Source: Amborella trichopoda (Eukaryota > Streptophyta > Magnoliopsida > Amborellales > Amborellaceae). From it: a DNA stretch of 64,000 nucleotides. Location: NCBI RefSeq assembly GCF_000471905.2, contig NW_006498220.1:3524454-3588453 (forward strand). The letters run 5' to 3'. The translations under genes and the position numbers were made by a program. This document shows, piece by piece, positions 32,441-43,554 of this stretch (the stretch's first letter is position 1; the number at the start of each line of letters is the position of its first letter). The notes under the pieces are model-generated. The model was not told where the DNA came from. It did no database searches and saw only the letters and a list, made by a program, of their open reading frames with translations.

Positions 32441-33299
32441 AGTCCTTTTCTCTTTCTATATGATGCATGTCTTTTGTTTTTCCCTCTTCTTCATTGTTTT
32501 TTCCCTTTCATCATGTGTGATGTGAAAGGATAGCCCACTATTTGCTTTGTCTTTTGACAGTTTGTTGTGGCTTCAATGACCACGAATAGGGGAGCAGTTG
32601 CTACCTCACCCCTTAGTGTTTGATTGGACAGGGGCTCATAATTCATGGTTCTCATGATGTGGTGAGCCTGTTCGCTGCAAACACTCCAATCTGGGGCAGC
32701 CTTGACTTCGATTTGAGGTGCATTGATTTTGAGCTCATCATACGTCTTAGTCTTAGGGGCAAACTCCTTCAAGTGCTTTGAAGCAACGCCATAACCTCCA
32801 ACTGATTATGGAGGCTACGAACCTCACTTCTCAGCTCTGCCATGGGGTCTTGTTCCAGAGAGTCGGAGAGTTGACTCTTATCCGCTTGTACCTCTTTGAG
32901 AGCCTCTGAGATGTGCAAGACCTTCTCTTGGTTGCTGATGATCCCCTTATTCAAGGAGGATGGAATTTGGAGTACCTTCCTTGGTGGTTGGTGTGCCAAT
33001 TCTGCTTCTAAAAGAGCAATGGGGACATGCAGGACCTTTTGATGATCTGGCATATAGGTGACCCTCAGTGCAGGAAGGCCTACCTTTAGGTCTTCCTTAG
33101 TCTCAAGAGTTGCTTCTAGCTCTTCATTTTGTTCTAGCGAATTAGAAGTAGAGGTAGAGGGGGGAGCTTCATCTTCAGGAGAAGGCACCATGACCTAGGA
33201 GAGGTGGCAAGGTATACTTGGGTAGATAGGAGTCAAAGTGAGGATTTTGCCTTGTCTTTCCTCATCTCTGAACATGTTCGTAATCATGCACCCCAAATC
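32441..33299 (-). pseudogene. Inverted protease-RT linker fragment of a Tat pol
   Basis: Minus-strand frames at 33191-32769 and 32772-32491 overlap by four bases and are nearly continuous. The first contains three spaced copies of a KVLHVP-like motif (QKVLHVPIALLEAEL, RKVLQIPSSLNKG, EKVLHISEALKEVQ) and a coiled-coil-like end (AELRSEVRSLHNQLEVMALL). The second carries SEQAHHIMRTMNYEPLSNQT and QIVGYPFTSHMM. These resemble HQIMRKMVYGPSNNQGLNDG and QGLGYLGHV in the minus-strand fragment at 56990-57253. It lies antisense to the G element around it. Confidence 0.7.
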
Positions 33300-34075
33300 T
33301 TCAACATCATCATGAGACGAGGGTCATGTCTCTCTCACAGGCTTCCAATCGTCATCCTTTGACTTTTCTAGTGCTGAAAGGTCTTTGAAATAGTACTTAG
33401 TATCAACATAGTAAGTCTTGGCTACAGGGAACAGTCTCTTGTCAGCATAGACCATGTGTTGTCTCCCATCTCTGTTGTATTTGAAACATTGGTGGAGTGT
33501 GGAAGGAACCACCCCCTGATCATGGAGCTAAGGGCGGTCGAGCAAGATGTTGTACGATGTATCAGTGTCAATCACATGGAATTGAGCATAATCATTGAGG
33601 TGATCGATCTTGAGGCGAAGACAAACTGTCCCAGCTAGCTTTCCTCATGATTGGTTGAACCCTTGTACGGTGATGTGGGTAGGAGTGAGTTCGTCAGATA
33701 GTAATCCCAATCGGGTGAGGATCCTTCTTGGGATTAGGTTGACTGCTGACCCTTCATCCAGCATGATCCGGTTGATAGGGCAGGCGTGTAGTTCACCATT
33801 CACAAAGAGGGGGTGATTATGAAATTTGCCTTCCAACTAAAGGTCATCTTCGGAAAAGGAGATTGCCAAGCACCCACTCAAGATGGCAGGGTCAACCACA
33901 ATAGTCTCCACTTCAGTCTCATATACCTTTGGGTTAGAAAGAGCTTGAACCAGGGCCATACGATAGTCTCTAGATAGCAAGAGGGCATCATAGATACTTA
34001 GAACGGTTGAAAGCTTTTTCAAATTCCCAATTACGTCATATTTCACCTTATCTTCATTAGTCTTCTATGTTCCTG
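33300..34075 (-). pseudogene. Aspartic protease domain of a Tat pol, inverted inside the G element
   Basis: In minus-strand order it reads YDVIGNLKKLSTVLSIYDAL, DPAILSGCLAISFSEDDL, LFVNGELHACPINRIMLDEG, SAVNLIPRRILTRLGL, ITVQGFNQ, FHVIDTDTSYNILL and GVVPSTLHQCFKYNRDGRQ. The active-site Asp is at 33756-33758 in LDEGSAVN; the usual residue after Asp in this family is Gly, here Glu. Frames are interrupted by several stops but the order is complete. This is the only protease found in the window. It would release gag and pol products in a living element. Confidence 0.85.
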
Positions 34076-34220
34076 ATCCAGTCACTGGTGTAGGTGGTAG
34101 GGTAGGCTTAAGAGCAGGTTTTGGTTGAGTTGTGGTTTATGACACTGGCTGAATTTGTTGTTCGGCCGGTGTAGTTTGGGTTGATGGGGAGGCAATAGGT
34201 ATTTGTATTTGGACCATTGT
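34076..34220 (-). other. Pro/Gln-rich spacer before the inverted protease
   Basis: Minus-strand translation gives AEQQIQPVS and TQPKPALKPTLPPTPVTGSG, the low-complexity spacer between gag and protease. The antisense segment ends near 34220, where plus-strand 3' repeats begin. Confidence 0.45.
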
Positions 34221-35600
34221 TATGCATCTTCAGGAAGTTCATTCCCGGCACCATAGTCTCACTCCTCCGGGAGTCAAGTCCCCAATTACAGCTCTATTCC
34301 CCATGGAGTCACATTCCCCACTCAAGCAGTGGTCTGTGCTGCATGACCTTAAACTGCATAGCCATGGTCTTTGCGGCATGACCTTAAACTGCATAGCCAT
34401 GGTTCGTGCTGCAAGACTTTAAACTACACAGTCATGGTCCGTGCTATTTTTCCTTAAACTGCATAGCCTTGGTCCGTTCTACAACCTAAACTGCACAGCC
34501 ATGGTCCATCCTACATGACCTTAAACTGCACAGTCGTGGTCTAAGTGCACGACCTTAAATTGCATGGTCCAAACTATATGATCCTAAACTGTAGCGGAGG
34601 TCTAGTTGCACGACCTTAAACTGCATGGTCCTCGTTGCATGACTCTAAACTTCACGGCCATGGTCCAGCTGTATGACCTTAAACTATAGTGCACGTCCTT
34701 GCCGCATGACATTAAAAGGCTTAGCGCCATAGTCCAAACTGTAGCTGAGGTCTAGTTTCACGACCTTAAAGCTACATGGTCCTAGCTGCATGACTTTAAA
34801 ATTGCATAGCCATGGTCCAAGCTACAAGACCTTAAAACTGTAACCCGCGGTGCGATAAATAGTCCATATGCATGACTATAATTATAAGATGGACCACATC
34901 TTCGCTAGGTGTATTTCATCAACAAACCTAGTGGAGTTAGGTGTATGCAAAAAAAAAAAGGGGGTCACTCGTAACCGTTCAATCCTCAGAGGGTATGTTT
35001 CACACAAACATCCCCCAGTAGGAGTCACATCCTATTGCAACTCACTATCCCCAGGGAGTTAGGGTCATTCTTATCTTTCCCCAACAGGGTTGCATCTATG
35101 CTCTAGCTTGTTATTCTCAACAAAGTTACATGCACACCATTACTCATCATCCCTAGGAAGTCACACTTATGCTCCTAATACCCAATGAAGTCTGCTTTCG
35201 CTTGCCACTCCTCGTAGGGCCACCATCTTCATCTAAATCTCTCTGCTTGTGTAAAGCCTTAACTATTTGTATCCCCAAGGAGTTAGATTGATATCCACAA
35301 ACCTATCCCCCATGCAGCTTCACCTAGATGACAACCCACATCATGGTCCATGCTGCATGACCTTAAATTGCACAACCGTGGTTCAGATACACGACCCTAA
35401 ACTGCATGGTCCAAACTGCATAGCGGAGGTCTAGTTGCACAACCCTAAACTGCATGGTCCTAGTTGCATGACTTTAAACTGCATAACCACAGTCCAAGCT
35501 ATGTTACCTTAAACCATAGTGCACGTCCTGACCACATGACGATAAACTGCTTTGCTTAGGTTCGGGAGGTGTGACCTTAAAGAGGCCCCCACACACATGC
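34221..35600 (+). repeat. TTAAACT-type tandem repeats of the G element 3' region
   Basis: At 34320-34520 a regular tandem array repeats about every 35 bases, with GACCTTAAACTGCATAGCC at 34345 and 34380 and a GACTTTAAACT variant at 34415. Units share CATGGTCCGTGCTGCATGAC. Less regular units continue to 34850 with ATATGATCCTAAACTGTAG and CACGACCTTAAACTGC versions, and again at 35340-35560. Between them (34880-35330) are stretches of CCCAGGGAGTTAGG-like words resembling 6900-7080 of the A/B element. Confidence 0.8.
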
Positions 35601-37101
35601 ATACACCCTTTACATGCATCTTCACGCATGCCTTTCCTGATCGACACGTTTGTGTGTGGGCACCACCTTCATTGCTTCCCCAGTGAGTCCACTCACTTCA
35701 TTACCATTATCCATCATTCCCTAGTGAGTTTCACCCATGCTCACAAAATGGCGAACCATTCCACCATCCATACTCGTCGTCAGCTAGTGGGTCACCACTT
35801 TTCACCCACCATTCACACATCATCCATCTTTCATAAGTAGCCTTTGCCATCTCCCCAAAGTGAGTGAAAACCACCACCATACTCACTCCATGGCCACCAT
35901 AGAATGTCATTCATCACCATTGCGATCCAGCTGTATGACCCTAAACTATAGTGCACGTCCTGACCGCATGACATAAAAAGGCTTTGCACAGGTCTCGAAG
36001 GCATGACCCTAAACACGCCTTCACAAAAAAAACGAGCATGGTGTACGCCTGAATAAAGGAACGCAATGAGTAAAATGACGGACGGGCATGGTCACAAAAC
36101 CATGAGTAAAAGAGTTACGTGAATAAAAACCCAGGCACGGTGAAAACCCCAAAAGGGGCACCATCAGCAAAAATGGATGAAAAGGGTGGACATGGCAGTA
36201 AGGTCGTGGGTAAAAGAGCCCAAAAATAAAGGAAGTTGGTGAAAACCATCTTTACAGTGCCACTTCCCCTGTTCAAGTGAAAACCCGCAAAGGGTGCTTG
36301 AACCAATAAAATAGGTTGGCGTGACACCATAGCCACAGCCGAAGCCCAATTGCCAAACAGTCATAATCCGAGCTAATGAGGTCTACATAAAATCGTCAGC
36401 CGCCAGCATCTAATCACAACACAAAATGGCTCACCTGGGAGTGAGAACCTCATAAGATCTCCCACACTTCAAAAACAAAGAGAGTCCTTGAGGGTGAGGA
36501 CGATGACCAAAAGATCCCTCCAAAATGCTAAAGACCTTCACGAAGGCAAGAAACTGATAAAGACAGGACCCAACCTGCCAGATACTTTAGGGTGATGCCT
36601 TGCCATGAGGTCACCTTGCCAAAAACCTTCATTAGTCGATAGGCCCAAATTTTCGAGACAGGCCAATAAAAAGCCCCCGACTGAACCCAGAGGATGAGGC
36701 CCACGAGGCCGCCTCGTCAAAATTCCCCTTAGTCGATAGGTCCATATCTTCGGGATAGATCATGAGCCCCCGACTAGACCCCGTTGGATGGGACCTATAG
36801 AGATAACCTGATCATCAAAAGCAAACCTGGTGTAGCAGCAAACAATGCCGACCAAAGGTTCATAGCACTTGGCTGCCAGATAGGCCTGATTTTAACCAAT
36901 GAGATCCCTATAAAATCCTCAAGCTGTCAAAACTTCAAATAGCCCCCCGAGGGTAAGGACTTCTACAGATCCCTCAAAAAGTCTCTTCTTCCCCTAAAGT
37001 CTCCACGGATGGACCTGTACATTGCATTCAAACGTCTGAGCATCATTTCTGAATATTGTTCCTCTCGTTTCTATCGAAGAACAACATTCAATGAGACAAG
37101 C
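35601..37101 (+). other. 3' untranslated region of the G element before LTR D
   Basis: No gene is recognised. The part 35580-35900 matches, inverted, the E element near 15400-15620. Two further TTAAACT-type units stand at 35930-36010. The part 36100-36320 contains CCCCAAAAGGGG and AACCCGCAAAGGG motifs shared with E. At 36625-36790 there are two tandem copies of a unit of about 115 bases beginning CCCCTTAGTCGATAGG. No clear polypurine tract precedes LTR D. Confidence 0.55.
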
Positions 37102-40050
37102 TGTTTGAAGACCTTTTTCAGCACCTTGGTCCCCGATGCGGAATAAAGGGAGAAGCCGGTCAATGAAGCCTAACAAACAGTGAAAATTTTGACAGTCTCA
37201 TAATGGCCCGACAACTAGTCAAGAAATTTATGAGGACTCCTAAAAATATCTTGCCAAGTTTTTTTGCATTCCGACATGTCTAAGGCATTGCCGACTGAGT
37301 AACAGTTTTCGTAGAATCAGCCTCTAGCACCCTGAAACGGACCCTATAACTAGAACTATATATTTTTGGAGCATCAAATTGTTGTGGGACCACCTCCATT
37401 GGATCCGGAATGGTTGAAAGCCCCTGGGGGTCAAATTTCAATCGAAATGGACATTTCAAGAAAATGTTATAGCCAAAAGAGTGAAACAAGAGGAGCCACA
37501 CGTTATTCCCGTACGGCCACCCTGCAACTCAACTCCATTAAAGGGACAGTCATGAATAGTGACTTGCGAGACCTATATCTCACTCTTTCTGAGTCAGATC
37601 ATGCTCAAATTTGTGAGAGTGTTCGTCTCGTCAAGACAAGCATTTCAATATGTGGCATGTCCTGTGATGACGCCCAAGCACGAAGAAAAGCTAGAGAGAA
37701 GTTGCTGATCCGGGAAGAAAGTTGCAGAAAAATCTGTCACACCTAACTCAAGCAGCCAAAGCACGCCGCTCGCGAGCCTGATCGATGTGAAACTAATTCC
37801 ATCGCGTGCGTAAGGTCTAGGGTTATCTCTAATCCGAACCACATACATGATGAATGGTCGGATTTTACACAGGAAGCTGATGAAGTGACTGCAAATTCTA
37901 ATGTCGGAATTCTAGATTCCGGCGAAAACTCCAAAGTTGCAAAATTTTCGTCCTGACACGGAATCAAGATGCATTTAATGCCATGCGATCGTGACGGCAT
38001 GTTCAGTGTGATCCAGCAAAGAAATAATAGAAAAACATCATGGAACGAGCACACTATTGATCCAAAGTTTCAAGATTCATTAAAATTTCAAGTCACATGA
38101 TTGTGGCCTAAAAGCACGATCCATGCCTCGAAGTTGGAATCAAATCGATCTCCATGTCAAGACCTACAGGAAACAATCATCTTTTGATCAAACTACAACC
38201 CCAGATTATCCATGAAAAAATCACGCACGTTCTAGGGCAGCACAGGGACTGTTTTATAATTCCACAAATTGTTAGTAAGGGGCAAATCTGTCATTTTGAA
38301 CCCTATTTACCTATTTCTTTTAATTCAATTAAATCTTAATTTCCAGCAATTAGGTTTAATTTTGATCAATCTACCATATTTGGGCACAACTCTATATATA
38401 CCACATACTACCATTGTACGTAAAGGGGCTTGAACCCTTCGCCAAAAGAGAATTTTTACTTAATAGAATTCCCTTTATTTCTTATCGTTGGGTCACATTT
38501 GGAGAGAGAGAGAGGAAGGAGAGAGAAAATTTTCGATTGGTACCTTTAGGCTCAAGGTAAATCTATCTTTCTTCTTCTTTTTTCTTTCCTTTTCCTCTTC
38601 CCTTTCTTCTTCTCTCTCTTCTTTTCTTTCCTTTTCCTCTTCCCTTTCTTCCTCTCTCTCTCCTTTTCTTTCTTCTTCTTCTTCTTCTTCATTTGAGCTT
38701 CTCTCAAAGGCTATGCATGGTAGTGGTAGTGTCGTGCATGCCTCTTCCCTTCTTTCCCCCTCCTGTGGCTTCACAGCTCATGCATGGCAATGGCGGCGCC
38801 ATGTGCAAGTTATCTTCTCTTCCTCTTCATTTGTCTCTGCCTCTTCGTGATAAGCACAGATGGCGATGCCTATTGCCGCCTACAGGGGTCTCACCCTGTT
38901 GCGCGCCTATCGCAGACGATGATGCCCATCACCGCCCGCGAAGGGTCGCGGCAATACCTATCGCCGTCCACTGGCTTCTCTTGTGGCCTCTACCTATCGC
39001 TGACGGCGATGTCTATCGCTGCCCGTAAAGGGTCCTGACGATACCTATCATTGTTGGCGAGCCCCTTTCGCGTGCTCTGTGCCTATCCCCATCTGTGAGC
39101 TTTCTTCGTACCCTCGGGACTTATCGCCATCCTTGAGCTTTCTTCGTGCGCTCGGTGCCTATCACCGTCCGCAAGCTTCCTTCTTGTGCTCGGTGCCTAT
39201 CATCGTGCACAGGCTCCTCCCTGCATCCCACGACCACTGTCGTGCACTTCACAAGAAGTTATCGCAACCCAATAAGGGACGTGCTGCCTTATTGTGTTTC
39301 CCACAGCGATGCCTAATGCTACCTGTAGTTCATTGTCCCCCTTTTACCGTGTGCAGCAGTGTCCAACATTGTCGGGACCTCCTCCCTTTGCCATCTCATG
39401 CCATCTCCACATTCTCTTCCCTTCTCACTTGGCCGAGGGTAGACTCGATCTAGTGTTGCCATGGTGGTCCAGATGTAGAGCAGTATTGTTGTTGTGCTAG
39501 TCCTGAATACCATGGTCGTCTTGCTGCCACACCAAATTAGGACGGTCATATCGACCTTGGTTTCGAGTAGTATTATCGTCGTGTTGGTTTGGGTTATCGT
39601 GCCCATCTTGCTACCACTTCGAGTCGATCATTGCATTGGTTCAGCTATCATGCTAGTCCCATCTCCTTGCCGAGTCCCTTCTTCTTTTCTCCTCTCATTC
39701 AAACCCTCTTCTTTTCATCGCCCTAACTTCTCACCTTCTCAGCCAAATGAAGGTACCCACTTGTCTTGCAAATTAACCATAGTAGTATTGTGCTGAAAAC
39801 AAGAAGATTGCAGGTCAAGGAAGGTGATTTTGAACTAGCTAAAGCAGCTGGGGGCTTCTGTCATGATCTAAAAGAGCGCCTGCACGAGCCAGCTCAAGTA
39901 AGTCAAAGACCCAGGTGAGGTTGTTCCCCACCTCACATCCAAAATTCCTCTCTCACTAGTTGGACACCTGCCCTTGTTCTGTGAATGAGGTTCTTGATAG
40001 AGCGATCTCAAGTCCCCCGTCTTTCGAACCTGAGACACGTGTCACCCAAT
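37102..40050 (+). mobile_element. Tat-type LTR D (3' LTR of the G/D element)
   Basis: It starts TGTTTGAAGACCTTTTTCAG-CACCTTGG at 37102 and follows LTR G block by block, including the GCAACTCAACTCCATTAAAG stretch, a TATATATA box (38393-38400), a short CT-rich tract (about 38560-38690), hairpins at about 38700-38739 and the TATCGCC-rich U5. The end is lost: homology with LTR G stops in GTCACCCAATCAAC near 40050, where antisense gag begins. The target-site duplication therefore cannot be checked. Confidence 0.88.
38393..38400 (+). promoter_or_regulatory. TATA box of LTR D
   Basis: TATATATA in the context GGCACAACTC-TATATATACC, identical in layout to LTR G. Confidence 0.5.
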
Positions 40051-40915
40051 CAACTAAATTTCTCCATCTTACTATGTACTGATCGACTGGCTCATCTGGG
40101 TTCTGGGTCAATGTGAGAAGCCCTATAGTATGGACTTCTATTTCAACCTCATAGAAACACTTGTAAAACAATTGTTTCATTTCTTCCCAAGTCTCCACCG
40201 AGTTCAGTGGAATTCTAGCATACCACTTGAATGCTAACCCATCAAGGGTTTCAACAAACTGGCGGAGAAGAAGTCTCGCTTTAGCTGTTGTCTCTTGACA
40301 TGCCGAATAGAAGTGGACGATATGCTACTGAGGGGAACTCGTACCGTTGAAGAGTAGGAGTTTGCCCTTTTAGTAATTAGGGGAAACAGGAGCTGGTCGA
40401 TATAAGATGAGTTGAGCTTCTGATAAAGAGTTATAACATGTACACCTGGAATCTGCCTTCCTCGCAAACTGTGAGTGACCATGGCATTGATGTCGGCTTG
40501 TGAGACCTGCAGAGAAGAGGAATGGTCATGTGCAGGAGGTGACTGTCTCGGGACAGGATTAAATGGATGAGAAGAATTGGCTTCCTAGTGAGATTAGTTC
40601 CTAAGAGGTCGGGTACTTTCTATCAGGTCGATTTTCTCCATCATCTTACGAATCATGTCCTCAAACCGATTCATGCAATCTTCTTGATCGTCACTGAGCT
40701 CGTTAACGATCATCATGCTAACAAATTCTTCCAGGAGATTGATCTCTTGCATGATCAGGGCCTGGCATATACGCCGAACTAGGTACGGCAAGTCCGTCAA
40801 TAAGGGTTCACATGCTCTGACCGAGCTCGAGCCTTGTACGCTAACCTGGTCAGGATCGGTTCGTGATGGTCTTGAGGCTGCAGGGGCTACATGACTAGGT
40901 CTTCTCATACAACGA
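40051..40915 (-). pseudogene. gag fragment of the C element
   Basis: On the minus strand the frame 40908-40594 reads EPLLTDLPYLVRRICQALI, then DDQEDCMNRFEDMIRKMMEK, joining leader and gag start in one frame. After a frameshift, VTHSLRGRQIPGVHVITLYQ and PYIDQLL-like segments follow. Then METWEEMKQLFYKCFYEVEI and LTQNPDEPVDQYIVRWRNLV of the gag core appear, ending abruptly near 40055 at the junction with LTR D. All gag sequence downstream is missing. Confidence 0.8.
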
Positions 40916-41328
40916 TAACAGACATGCAGGATTCTTCTATCTCAAGCTTTATTGCAACTTGTAGTGGATAAAAGGGATTCTTAGCTAAGGGATCAGTAGA
41001 CTTGCTTGCCCCATGTGTCTTGATCTTCTCCTTTGGACTATTCGTAGGCCTCGGGCATGTTTAACTCTCAAGATCTGGTGTACTTCCCTCTAGAACTGAG
41101 ATTGAGACTATGATTGTGAAAGGTTTGCTTTCTTCGGACATGATCAAGCCATCTCCATGAGGTGTGGCAAAGAATGCGGGCCAGAGATAAGAGTCAGCTA
41201 AGAATTTTGTCTTGGTCTGAGGAGAAAAGGGGGATGGAAAACTTCATCACCCAAAAGAGCCTTGCCCCGGGTTCTTTTGTGCGCATCGAGGATAGGTCCG
41301 GTGTGAAGGGGGTTCTGTAAGATGGTAC
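40916..41328 (-). other. Shortened leader of the C element
   Basis: Only about 400 bases separate the LTR C end from gag. The part nearest gag (about 41085-40800) still shows the second leader motif set in shifted frames: VHQILRVKHARGLRI, NPFYPLQ, PQDHHEPILTRLAYK. The first leader segment is absent, and no tRNA-Arg PBS is readable next to the LTR end, so a deletion removed PBS and half of the leader. Confidence 0.5.
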
Positions 41329-42227
41329 TGGTTAGCTGCCTCGATCTCGCCCTCTAGGTAAGGATGACCTGGTAGCACGTGTCTCAGGTTTCAGGGGAAC
41401 CCGAGACTTTGAGATCACTTTCTCGTGAACCTTGCTCAAGAACAAGGGCAAGTATACCAATTAATGAGAGAGGAATTTAAGGTGGGTTTGGGATTTACTC
41501 GGGCTGGCTCACGTAGACGCCCTCTTAGATCATGAAGAAAGCCCCCTAGCTCTACAACTAGTCCAAAATTGCCTCCCTTGGCCTGTACTCTCCTGTTTCT
41601 GCAATCACACACACACACACGATTAATTTACTAGACAAGGGGGCCAGGTGACCCCTCCTTGTCTTTGGGCAAATTCACATAAGCACACACATTCGAAAGA
41701 AGAAAAAAAGGATAAGAGAATAGATGAAAAACAAAGAAAGAGATAGAATAGAGGAATGGGGGAGACAAAAATTTGACTAAGTCGTTAGACTAACACGGTA
41801 GCTAGACCAGCAAGTGATTGACTTGATGTGGTAGCAAGACAAGCATGGTAACTAAACCGGCACAACGGCAATAATACTAAATGAAAGAATGATCATCAAC
41901 TAGCCTTGCAGAATGGCTAGCCTATTGTGGCAGTACGACAGACACAGTAACTAAGACCGGCACAACGGCAATACTGCTAAACGATGAGACTACCATAGTG
42001 TTCGACTTAGCCTTCCTTGGTAAAATGAGAGGGAAAGAAGAAGAAGAGAGAGAAGAAAGAGAAAGGGAGAGGCATGCACAGTACTACCGATATTGTGCAT
42101 GTGAGAAAAAAGAAAGGAAAGAGAGAGAGAGAGAGAGAAAAGAAGAGAAGAGCAGTGAGAAAGAAGAAAGGGGGGAAGAAGGAAGAAAGAATGTAGTGAA
42201 GGAAGAGGGAAAAAAAGAGAGAAGAGG

Positions 42228-43062
42228 AACACGGACAGCGATGAGCATCTGTCATCCGTGACAAATGACCAAGAGGAGAAAGAAAACATGGACGGCGATG
42301 AGCATCCACCGTCCATGACAGCGGAATAAGAGGAGAGAGAAAACATGGACGGTGACAAACTTCCATTTGTTCATGATAGAGGAGTGAGAAGAGAGAAAAC
42401 ATGGATGGTGATGAGCGTCTACCATCCAAGAAGAGAGAGAAAATATGGATGGTGATGAGCTTCCGCTATACATGACAGAGGTTTAAGAAGAGAGAGAAAA
42501 CATGGATGGCAATAAGCTTCTGCCGTCCATGACACAGGATTAAGAGAAGAAAAAGAAAATATGGATGGCGATGAACTTCCATCGTCCATGATAAAGGTTT
42601 TAAGAAGAGAGAGAAAACATAGATGGGGATGAGCTTCCACCGTCCAAACACAGGATTAAGTGAAGAGAGAGAAAACATGGATGTCAATGAACTTCTGCTG
42701 TCCATGACAGAGGTTTAAGAAGAGAGAAAAAACATGGACAGCGATGAGATTCCACTGTCCATGACATAGGATTAAAAGAAGAGGGAAAAAATATGGATGG
42801 CGATGAACTTTCGTCGTCCATGACAAAGCTTTAAGAAGAGAGATAAAACATGGATGGTGATGAGCTTCCACCATCCATGACACAGGATTAAGGGAAGAGA
42901 GAGAAAATAGGGATGGTGATGAGCATCTACCGTCTATGACAAGGAAGTGAGAGGGGAGAGGAAACATGGGCTGTGATGAGCTTCTGCCGCCCATGACAGA
43001 GGATTAAGAAAAGAGAGAAAACATGGATAGCGATGATCATCCGTCATCCATGACAAAGGGGA
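42228..43062 (-). repeat. Array of about 15 hairpin units in LTR C
   Basis: Fifteen units of 45-60 bp. Each has a palindrome of about 31 bases and a spacer such as ACAGAGGTTTAAGAAGAGAG. Example arms (plus strand): CATGGATGGTG with CACCATCCATG at 42849-42879 (11 perfect pairs); CATGGACAG with CTGTCCATG at 42733-42763; CATGGGC with GCCCATG at 42965-42995; CATGGACGG with CCGTCCATG at 42287-42317. The loop is ATGAGCTTC-like. Arm changes are matched on both sides. Confidence 0.85.
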
Positions 43063-43169
43063 AGACAAGGATACTTTAACAGAGGCCCGGCCTGCCACTA
43101 AAGTTAAGGCCCGGCTCACTATTTGTGTCCCTGAAGCAAGAAGACATCATGTCAGGCGATAGACTCCGC

Positions 43170-43390
43170 CATGCATGAACAGAGAGGAAGGAGAGAGAAC
43201 AGAGAGAGCAGGAAAGAGAGGAAAAAGAGGAAAAAGAAAGAAAAGATAAAGAGAGAGAAGGAAAGTGGATAAAGAATATCAGAGAAAAAAAAGAAAGAGA
43301 TATAGATGAGAGAGAGAGAGAAAGAGAGAGATGAGAGGAGGAGAGAGAAAGAGAGATGAGAAGAGAGAGAGAAAATTATCTTCACCAAAG
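43170..43390 (-). repeat. CT-rich tract of LTR C (GA-rich on plus strand)
   Basis: GAGAGAGAGAAAGAGAGAG and AAGGAGAGAG runs over about 220 bases, at the same place between TATA and hairpin array as in the other LTRs. Confidence 0.8.
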
Positions 43391-43550
43391 GGTATTGAAC
43401 CTTTTCTTCTCTCTACTTTCTCTCTCTCCAAGACAATTGTGTTTATCATGTACTTATAAGATTGGGCCTAAACATGGGTGTATGCCAAAAACTACCTAAA
43501 TTGATGATAATTATAATTTAATTGAATTAAAAGAAATTCTAAAAATGGGT

Positions 43551-43554
43551 GTTT
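43551..43554. other. Target-site duplication, left copy
   Basis: GTTT directly precedes the TG that begins the nested element; the right copy GTTT is at 50753-50756. A fifth T may belong to the duplication, since Ty3/gypsy integrases usually give 5 bp. Both flanks continue into LTR C sequence, which confirms the insertion point. Confidence 0.7.

Larger units (their letters stand above)
41329..43554 (-). mobile_element. Tat-type LTR C, 3' part (minus strand), split by a nested insertion
   Basis: Read on the minus strand this is the downstream part of LTR C: the U3 end, a degenerate TATA (CTTATAAG, 43453-43460), the CT-rich tract (43170-43390), a hairpin array (42228-43062) and U5 to TG/CA at 41329. 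The remainder of the same LTR lies at 50753-51957. Removing 43555-50752 and one GTTT brings the U3 block around AAATGGGTG...TTTTGCCCCTGCC back into the continuous order seen in LTRs A, B and I. Confidence 0.88.

Noticed and set aside
41990..43100. Chain of minus-strand open frames rich in SSPSMFSLSSL motifs
   Set aside because: These are translations of the hairpin-unit array; the frame changes from unit to unit and there is no independent evidence of coding.
41990..43119. Regular spacing of palindromic repeats resembling a CRISPR array
   Set aside because: The spacers are as repetitive as the repeats, unit lengths vary, no cas genes are near, and the array lies at a fixed position inside a plant LTR.
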